From Elymus sibiricus (lineage: Eukaryota; Streptophyta; Magnoliopsida; Poales; Poaceae): DNA of 64,000 nucleotides. The stretch lies in assembly GCA_039707655.1 (NCBI GenBank), contig CM077665.1, forward strand, positions 308,326,486 through 308,390,485, read 5' to 3'. Under the pieces are notes generated by a model, which was not told the origin of the DNA, ran no database searches, and was given only the letters and a program-made list of their open reading frames with translations. This document shows, piece by piece, positions 56,045-64,000 of this stretch. Both the position numbers and the translations under genes were made by a program. Position 1 is the first letter of the stretch. Each line of letters starts with the position of its first letter.

Positions 56045-57870
56045 AGACTTGTTCGGTTCAACCGCCTCCCTAGGTGTTTGGAGAGGAATTAGCCAGCGCG
56101 AGGCGGTTCTATAGATGGGCAGGCGGCAAAAAACAGGGGAAAACGCGCAAGGTTCCTTGCAGACGCTCCACCGCGAGGTTCCTTGCTCCTTCTCGGTCGT
56201 CGGGAATCTATGTTCTTCCACTCTTTTTTTTTACGTGAGCTTTGTTCATCCTTTTGCCAACACGTGAGACATCTAGCATCAAGGTGCACGTGTCATGCAA
56301 GAAAATGGAGATAATCAGATAAGCAGTGCGTAAGTGAGTCGTGCACTTCGATGGCACCTACTACGCAATATTTTTTCTCCTCGATGGCACGTGAATAGTT
56401 CACGTACTCAACGACGGAGCACGGGATGGTAGCCATGACATGGTCAGCCCTTTTTTGGAGAGAGTACGTACTAAATAACTTTGATGTGTCCCGTCAACTC
56501 GCAGAACGACGAGAAGCTTGCTTACTACGCCTTCTCCGTTGCCAACGCGTGCGCGGTGGCTCGCAGCACGAGGAGAAACTTTTGCTTAGCGGTGGACGTG
56601 CATCAGTTCATTTGGTGTCAGATTGCCAGAAGTACTACTGTAGTACCATCATTATTGTTCGACTTCCGGAAGAGGCGAAGAGCCAAGCGCAAGGTCACCT
56701 CTTCCGGAAGTCGAACAATAACCTCTTCCGGAAGTCGAACAATAATGGTGTACTACAGTAGTACTTCTGGCAATCTGACACCAAATGAACTGCTTCACGT
56801 CCACCGCTTGTAAGCAAAAGTTTCTCCTTGTGCTGCGAGCCACCGCGCACGCGTTGGCGATGGCAGAGGGAGAAGGCATAGTAAGCAAGCTTCTCGTGGT
56901 TCTGCGAGTTGACAGGACACATCAAAGTTATTTAGTACTCTCTCCAAAAAGGGCCGACCATGTCTATGGCTACCATCCCGTGCTCCGTCATTGAGTACGT
57001 GCACTATTCACGTGCCATCGAGGAGAAAAAATATTGCGTAGTACTAGGTGCCATCGAAGTGCACGACTCACTTACGCACTGCTTATCTCCATTTTCTTGC
57101 ATGACACGTGCACCTTGATGCTAGATGTCCCGCGTGTTGGCAAAAGGATGGACAAAGCTCACGTCAAAAAAAAGAGTGGAAGAACATAGGGCCTGTTTGG
57201 TTCCCAGCCTAAGGTTGCCACGTCTAACCTTAGTCATGCCACAACATCTTAGACATGTGTTTGGTTCATTGCCATACTTGTGGCTTGCCACACTTCTCTA
57301 GTTATATGGTCCACATGTCATAGGCTCAATTTTTTGCCAAATCTTGCCACACTTGTGGTGGCCATAGCCACACTTTTTGTGGCAGCCACACTTTGCCTAA
57401 GGTTAGTTGTGGCAAAGGGGTTGTTTGGTTCTAGGCCTAGCATTGCCACACTTTGCCACACATTTTTGCAAGCTTGCCTAAGGTTAGTTCATCAAAATGA
57501 GAGCCACAAGTTGGCAAGCCTAAGGGAATCTTGCCATATTTTGTGTGTGTATGCCATGTGGGGCCAAAGTGTGGCTTGACTAAGGTGTGGCTTGAACCAA
57601 ACACTCACCTCATAGATTCTACGTGGTGTGGCCATGAACCAAACATCCTCATAGATTCCCGACGACCGAGAAGGAGCAAGGAACCTCGCGGTAGAGCGTC
57701 TGCACTCATAATATTTTATATTATTCAGCGATATAAAATCAACCAAATCTCTCGTCTAGCTGGTTCGCGCGTTTTCCCCTGTTTTTTGCCGCCTGCCCAC
57801 CTACAGAACCGCCGCGCGACGGCCAATTCCTCTCCAAACACCTAGGGAGGCGGTTGAACCGAACAAGTCT
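56045..57870. repeat. Long inverted repeat (foldback structure)
   Basis: The left arm runs from AGACTTGTTCGGTTCAACCG at 56045 to about 56660. The right arm is its reverse complement, ending CGGTTGAACCGAACAAGTCT at 57870, interrupted by a 460-base insertion (57189-57648). The loop is about 35-60 bases near 56690. A 24-base unit (CCTCTTCCGGAAGTCGAACA plus ATAA) is duplicated at the start of the right arm. The outer ends resemble Tourist/Harbinger ends. No coding recognised. Confidence 0.8.
57189..57648. mobile_element. MITE-like insertion in the right arm
   Basis: Left end GGGCCTGTTTGGTTCCCAGC, right end ATGAACCAAACATCC, with internal repeats of CTAAGGTTAGTTGTGGC and GCCACACTT. Comparison with the uninterrupted left arm shows where it inserted (after GAAGAACATA). 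CATA is repeated at the right junction but the target duplication is not clean. Confidence 0.55.
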
Positions 57871-58139
57871 AACTTGTTTTTAGTGGGTACATTGACGTGG
57901 CATCGAAAGGGTGTGATAGCTGACTCTGGCAAAATAATTGACTACCACGTTGGCATACATGAGCATGGGGCCCACTTGTCAGCGTGCTGGACGGAGGAAG
58001 GAACGCAAGACAAAATGGAGCGCGGAAGGGTGAGAATCGATTGGCTTGCGTGTGATGACCACTGGAGCAATCCACTCAGATTGTACTACGTTAAAAAATT
58101 CGTGCAAACATGGCCGGTTATACTGTGAGTAGGTGACCA

Positions 58140-58840
58140 TGCGCTTGGCTCTTCGCCTCTTCCGGAAGTCGAACAATGATGATGGTACTACAGTATAGAT
58201 ACTTCTGGCAATCTGACACCGAATGAACTGCTGCACGTCCACCGCCTGTACACTATCGTCAAGCAAAAGCTTCTCCTCGTCCTCCGTCATTCAGTGCGTG
58301 CACGATTCATGTTCCATTGAGAAAATAATGTTGCGTACGTGCCATCGAATAGAATAACTTGATTTATAAAAAACGCTCCACCGCGTCATGATCGAACTTT
58401 GATTCGTCCACGCGTGGTTCCCATGAACAACTACGTACTACACTCGCCAAATTATCTGGTGAGCTGCCTCTTCGTACAGAAATGAGCTCACCGTGTACCC
58501 GCGCGTGAGTATTAGGGAAAGAGGCAAAGAGTACCTGCGTCGGTGCCTGCACCTCTTCTCTTCGTGCTCGTATTCCTTTTTTCGGGTGATTCGTGCACGT
58601 ACTCCACCTACGTTCGTGACCGTTGGTGAGTCTCTCCAACTATACTTAACTCCATTTTCTTGAATGACATGTGGACCTGGATGCTGGATGTCCCACGTGT
58701 CGGCAAAACTTAGAAGAACGCTTTCCGACGACCGAGAAGGAGCAAGATAACCTCGCGGTGGAGCGTCTGGACTCTTTATTATTCGGCGATATAAAATCTA
58801 CCCAATCTTCTCCACAGTAGACCGGAAGAGTCAGAAACAC
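58140..58840. repeat. Further partial copies of the inverted-repeat sequence and of the CACTA internal segment
   Basis: 58150-58350 matches the right arm near 56697-56850 and 57000. 58640-58800 matches parts near 57090-57180 and 57655-57760. Between them, 58375-58580 matches 690-870 and 61630-61820 (GTGTACCCGCG, CTTCGTACAGAAATGA). No gene recognised. Confidence 0.6.
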
Positions 58841-59375
58841 GGCAGCCCAGTGTAGTTACATCATACATGGCCAACCCACGCTATCACCATATTTCTTGGC
58901 CTCCGTGCGACACCTAGCTCTAGTAATCCACCAGCCCGTATCGCTTCTCAATCCTCGTCTCTCTCAAAGTGCGGTGGGCTGGCGATTTTGCCGTCTATTG
59001 AGGTCGGTTAACTCATCACATGTTAGCGACATGCCAAGAGCATTCTAAAAAAAATTACTGTACTCTATTGTTATGCCAAGAAAATGAAGCGCTTTGACCG
59101 ACGGACCAAACGAAACAGGCGTGCCGTGCCGTGAGTGGGTCCAGTTTCTCGTTTTGAACTTGTTTGGTGTAGTAGTAACACTTGGTTTTGACTATTGATG
59201 AGTAAGATTTTATATAGGGCCTAACGTATTCTTCGAGGTTGATTTTAACTATTGATAAGATTTTATATAATTTGAAAACTATATCATTCGAAGATCCTTT
59301 CACGTTCCGTTTCAAAAAAAAAGATCCTTTCACGTACGAATTTGACGGTATGCTTTGAGCAACTTGCATGTCCTA
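58841..59375. other. Spacer without recognised features
   Basis: No gene, RNA or element recognised. A short duplication AAGATCCTTTCACGT occurs at about 59293 and 59321. Confidence 0.4.
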
Positions 59376-59377
59376 TA

Positions 59378-59765
59378 CTGCTCCTGTTTGGATACTCTAA
59401 CTTAGCTAGAGGTTATACTAACTCATGACTAACCCTGAACTAACTGTAGCCAAAGAGGTGTTTGGATGACAGGGTTAGATTGACAATAAATGCACTTGAT
59501 GGAGAGAGAAAAGTGATTTTTCAGTGGGCCCCACGATAACTAGCTCCAATTAGCACCACTTGGCTGGCGGGATAGAGAGAGAAAAGTGATTTTTCAGTGG
59601 GCCCAATGAGAACTATCTCCAATTAGCACCTCTTGGGTGGGATAGTTTTTTTTGGTGGGTTTGGTGCAACTTGCTCCAATTTAATCCTCATGTTTGGATA
59701 CTTTAGGGCTATTTGAGCCCCAACTAGCTCAAACTAACTCTAACCCATGGATCCAAACAGGTCCA
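59378..59765. mobile_element. MITE-like element with CTCCTGTTTGGAT ends
   Basis: Left end GCTCCTGTTTGGATACTCTA and right end ATGGATCCAAACAGGTCC form inverted repeats. The interior contains a duplicated GAGAGAGAAAAGTGATTTTT segment (about 59502 and 59576). The target duplication is not resolved; a hAT-type origin is possible. Confidence 0.5.
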
Positions 59766-60989
59766 AAGTTAGTCTCGGAAAACGCATTAAGCCCTATATA
59801 TATGGACAGACGGAGTACATGATACTAGCAAACGCTCACCATTAGTAGTAGTTCATTGGTTGGTTTCGATTTTTGATTCAGTTGCAGTGCTGCTACCATC
59901 CAATATTCGCGTGTGGTTGTTTCTAGAATAATAAAAAAGGAGGTAGTACTTACTGTGGGAAAGGTGAAGTGATGGTTGCTTCGCCCGAGCAACTTATTAC
60001 TCTGGGAATATGGGAGTACCAGCGGATTCAACGAACAGAGAAATGATGGTTGCTTCGTCCGAGCAACTTACTGTGGCGAAGGTGGGGCTCTGTGATTTGA
60101 CTGCTCACTAGTCATTACTACTGCGGCGCAACGACCGGGGTGAATCTTTCCCTGCAGTTGTGCACTCAATATTGCTGCATGGCAGGTGGAGCCGGATGAA
60201 GGATGTCCTACATGTCGGCGAAACGAAGTTGAATTGTTTCTGGCATTGCTATCAATCCTTCAGGATTTGTTTATATGTACGCATAATTTTAATGAAATTG
60301 TATTGTGATGCTATGATGGTTTCAACTTTGGTTCCCGCAGGAAAAAAAGGTTTCAACTTAGGATTCATGTGTCCTCTTGCCTCAAGATTGTCTCGTTACA
60401 ACATTCCATCAAATACAAATAAACTACCATGGCTGCTAATGCATCTCAATGGTTCGCAGATCAGCGCCAATATTCACATCACAACTAAAGACAAAGTTGT
60501 GAGAAGGTGTACAAATAAAGAAAAATATATAATTGATCGATGTTGTTCATAGGCATGGCTCCATTTCCTGGGCACAATGTTCATTGGTTGGCAGCTAGTT
60601 TCACCCAGCTCCGTAGCCAAAAAAGAGGTGTATGGAGGACATCACAATCCGAGCATTTTGTGCAGCTCCACTAAAATCGAGCTGATCATCCCTGTTTGCA
60701 AAGATATTCAGTCAGTGTGATTACAATAATAGTGGAACTAGATGATGAAACATAACACACACAAATAGAAGCCGATCACCTCTGCGATCTCTCTTTAGGA
60801 CTAAGTACTTGTTGGAGAAGATTAGGCACGGAGTTGGATGAGGAGGATAGCAAAACCAATCTCCCTTTCTGCAGTCCCATAGAAATGTAAAAACGTTGCC
60901 CGTGTGACATTTTGGCGGAACTGCACAAAACACTCTTAAGAAAAAAGTGATTTGTGCAGTTCACCAAAAGGTCGCAATAGCAACGAGGT
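59766..60989. other. CACTA B internal sequence without recognised gene
   Basis: A partial Stowaway-like end (CAGACGGAGTACA) lies at about 59807. GATGGTTGCTTCG and GAGCAACTTA are duplicated at about 59972 and 60047. The 130-codon frame at 60160-60552 shows no known domain. Confidence 0.4.
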
Positions 60990-63900
60990 GAAATGGATAG
61001 CCCTGTTTGCAGAAGGAGGTAGAAAGGAAACAATTACTGCCCAATAACACGAGTTGAAGACACATACGCTGACAAAAAAGAAGCATATTCCATGTAATAA
61101 GGGAAAGATAGCAGCATGGAAAGTACGCCGTCCGAGATACGTTTTAAGCAAACAACTAGAGAAGATCCACATGCAGGATTTTCCACATGCAGCAACGTGG
61201 GAAGATGGGCAGTGGAGCGGAGGAAGCTGTACCTGAGTCGTCAGGATGTAACTAGGAGGGCGCCGGCGGCCGGGATCTGCCCATACTGCGGCAGCGAGCA
61301 ACTGGCGAAGGCCCTACCGCACTGGAGCTTGGTCAGAGAGAACGGCGGGTACCGCGGATCGGGATGTGCTGCCTCAACGCCGTTGAACGGAGAAACGATG
61401 CACATCCTTCCTTTCCGCCGGCGGACGGGATGCGGCCGAATCAGTGACCAACGGTGAGAGAGAAAGGCCACCGCCGCCTTGTGTGAGATGGTGTGACGAG
61501 AGACAAACCCCGGCAGGCAGGCTCCATTGTATATAGTGGAGCGGATTTTTCTTTTTTCCCGACGACAATCGTTTTATATTCTGTACGTGCCATTGAGGAA
61601 TATAACTTTATTTTAATACTAACGCGTCAAGTCAAACTTTGTTCCGTCTACGCGTGGTACACGACCCTCCTCCGAGTAAACAACCGCTACACGCATCATA
61701 TTATCACGTGGGCTGCCTTTTCGTACAGAAATGAACTCCACCGTGTACCCGTGCGGGTGTGGCCGGGAACGAGACGCGAGTACGCGCGTCGTGCGTGCAC
61801 CTCTTCTTTAGGTGCAGGTACGTATGTGGGTGGGTGTGAGAGAGATGGTTTGTGCGAAACAGAGGCAATGTGTCGATGATATCTCAAACAAAAAAACGTA
61901 ACATATGCAATGTGTGTGAAACAGAGTCATGGATATATCATATATAGAGGGAGCGATCCACGAGAAGAGAGTGGAGGGATCATCGGCATGAGATATCGAT
62001 AGAATCAAAAACAGGGATGAAGTGTGTGGCTGCGCGATCGATAAAGAGTGCCATCGAATTTGTGTTTGCCCACGTCAAAGATAAAGGGCGGCTGGCCTAC
62101 TGGAATTTGAGAGGGCAGAGGTGCAATTTTTATCTGTGGCATGGATACCTACCTACAACGTTCGACTATCGGAGTGTGTGTGGGGGGGGGAGGGGGCAGA
62201 GACCTAACTATAGAGAGGTAGATCGACTAATATATGTGTGGAGAAGGAGAGAGACCTAGCTATGTATTGAGGGAGATCGATCGGCATCCATGCATATGTG
62301 TAGCAGAGGCATAAGGTTGGGAGAAAGACAAAGTTAGAGTTTCGGAGGGTTGGTGGTGGAGTTGCTTCTCACGAATGGTGGGAGAGGCCTGCTAGACAAA
62401 TGGAGGGTACGAGTGCAATATCAATAAGAGAGGGTCGGGGATGTCTGCCTGTCTATGCACGTGCGTGTGAGAGATGGGTCGGGAGGTATGCAAGGATGAT
62501 GAGGGGGGACGATATGGTTGTGGTAAGCAGACGTAACTACATAGGAAGATCAACCGTCGTGTGTCCGAGAAAGGGAGAGACATAACAAGTGAGGTAAGTC
62601 TATCGGTGCGTGGGGAAAAAGAATTATAGTCGACCTAGCTATATGTAGGGAGATCGGTACGTATACATGCATGCATGTGTTAGAAACAAATAAGGTCCGG
62701 AGAGACGGACAGGGGGAGATGGGTGCGGCTAGGAGGTGGTGCGAGAGGCCTACTATGTTGAGGGGGGAGGAGTGTGCGAGTATGAGATCGATGAAAAGAG
62801 GGGCGGGAGTGTGCACCTGCGTGGAACCGTATTGGACATAGGGGGCATGGACGGTGAGAAGAGAAGAGGGGAAGTGTGTGTTTGTGGTAGGCACACTTGG
62901 CTAGAGAGGTATAACGACCGGTGTGTGCCGGAAAGAAGGAGCCGGGGGGCCTACACACACCGTGGGTGAACGACCTAAAGAGAAATAACGAATGTGCGCG
63001 ATGAAGGGGACGTTGAGGGAGGGTGAGAGGGGGGCGGGCGTGTTCATGCACGATAGAAAGTTAGCGCTAGCTAGCTAAAAAGAGAAGAGGATCGTGAAGG
63101 TGTAAAAGACGAACAGAGATCATAATTCATTATAAAAAAGTGGATACGGATATTTGAAGAAGATATCATAATGTAGAACATTGATTATATTTTGGGATAA
63201 TGTGTGGCTTTTGCAGCTCAGGGCTAAATACTTGTCATAATGCAGGGGGCGGGGCACTATACTTTGTGTGATAAACACGGTGTACGTATGGAACATGGTT
63301 TAGATTATGAATATCTAGTTAGTACATCAAATGTACTATTATTTGGAATCAACATCAAGTGTATTCAAAAAATTGAATTCGAGTTCATATAGTACACATA
63401 GTTCATATCTATCTCTATATAGTAATCATGTGGTGTGTTGTTAAGGTAATACACGAATGATGGTTGAAGTTGGCAACAATCATGATTGTAGATTCTTATT
63501 CAAATAGAGAAACGAATTCAAATTTAGTTCGAATTGCAGCGGTAGTATAGACATTTGGAATGCACTAAAATGTTGGTATGAGTAGGTTACATGCATTATA
63601 CAGCCAGCGAAAAAATTTAATTGGACATAACATGGATTCATAGCTTTGAATAGCATTTGTATAGTAAAACGGGACAAGACTCTCTCTTTGTTTGGTGTGA
63701 ATAGTTTTATTTTTTTCGTTTTTTTCGTTGAGGGAAGTGCGAATTGATTTTGCACGTACAAGTACAATATTACACGTTAGGCTTGTCCCAAAAATTCAAC
63801 CCGCGCCGTGTTATATCCCGAAAATTTAGATATCGTGCTCCCAAAACTCGCGCCTTCACAACCCGCGCCTTGCTATCCCGAAATTACAACGCGCGCGAAA

Positions 63901-64000
63901 ACTCCCTCCAGCTGCCAAATCCCGACACGCGAAATCCCCCTTCTAACCCTGAGCCGAAAGCGCCGCTAGTTCAAATCGGTGGGGGTACTTTTGTAACACA
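60990..64000 (+). repeat. Direct repeat copy 2 (same as bases 1-3050)
   Basis: Same order, orientation and content as the window's first 3 kb, with scattered substitutions and a 41-base shorter stretch near 61120. The match is still running at 64000, so the ORF1-like gene of copy B should follow outside the window. Confidence 0.9.

Larger units (their letters stand above)
46449..64000 (+). mobile_element. CACTA transposon copy B, 5' part
   Basis: Begins CACTACAAAAAAA, followed by repeated TGACA/TGTCA motifs (CTTCTATGACGATAATTGTG) and tandem GATGAACAG arrays, as in CACTA 5' ends. Its last 3 kb in the window equals the internal part of copy A, so the element continues past 64000 to an ORF1-like gene. 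Nested inside are Helitron, MULE, SINE and MITE insertions, an F-box gene and an unknown ORF. The preceding triplet is AGA. Continuity between 50 and 61 kb is inferred from the absence of another CACTA end. Confidence 0.65.

Noticed and set aside
1..64000. Host segmental duplication of 61 kb
   Set aside because: CACTA ends at 10208 and 46449 account for the repeated ends as two transposon copies.

Overview
The window is repeat-dense plant nuclear DNA from a wheat-tribe (Triticeae) grass. This rests on Angela/WIS/BARE-1-type Copia LTRs, CACTA ends of the kind that fill wheat chromosomes, tRNA-Asp-primed Gypsy elements of the Sabrina/WHAM/Fatima kind, and Stowaway and Tourist MITEs. Family names come from memory, not from a search. 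Nearly everything is transposable element; few loci look genic and most of those are damaged.

Layout. (1) 1-10208 is the 3' part of a CACTA transposon (copy A). It holds a nine-exon ORF1-like gene with an En/Spm-type domain, a subterminal repeat array and the terminal CACTA repeat. (2) 10611-28061 is a minus-strand Gypsy element (Z), truncated at both ends. It is split by an Angela solo LTR (13302-15144, TSD GAATA), a second complete minus-strand Gypsy element (W, 16804-24131, TSD GAATT/GACTT) and another Angela solo LTR (25379-27234, TSD AGTTG). A truncated Angela (28062-30440) cuts off its 5' LTR. (3) 30440-33129 holds a GC-rich fragment, a Stowaway MITE and a decayed minus-strand coding fragment. 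(4) 33130-40855 is a complete plus-strand Gypsy element (Y, TSD TTAAT) with two ORFs and no polymerase. (5) 40861-45473 is lower-copy DNA: microsatellites, a 132-codon minus-strand ORF, and a TATA-driven ORF broken by one stop. (6) 45474-46440 is a cluster of small Helitron-like copies. (7) 46449 to the window end is the 5' part of a second CACTA of the same family (copy B). It carries tandem arrays, an F-box/FBD gene, a paralogue of the 132-codon ORF, a Mutator-type element with a perfect 9-bp TSD, a 1.8-kb inverted repeat and several MITEs. Its last 3 kb (60990-64000) repeats bases 1-3050.

How the parts relate. A and B explain the near-identical window ends: they are two copies of one transposon, not a host-gene duplication. 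W, Y and Z share the tRNA-Asp primer site and 3' internal sequence. Y looks like a recombinant: its U3 and 3' half are Z-like and its R-U5 and 5' half are W-like. A 14-15 base polypurine-tract motif occurs five times inside Y. Exon limits and element ends were placed by eye; no alignment, search or expression data were available.
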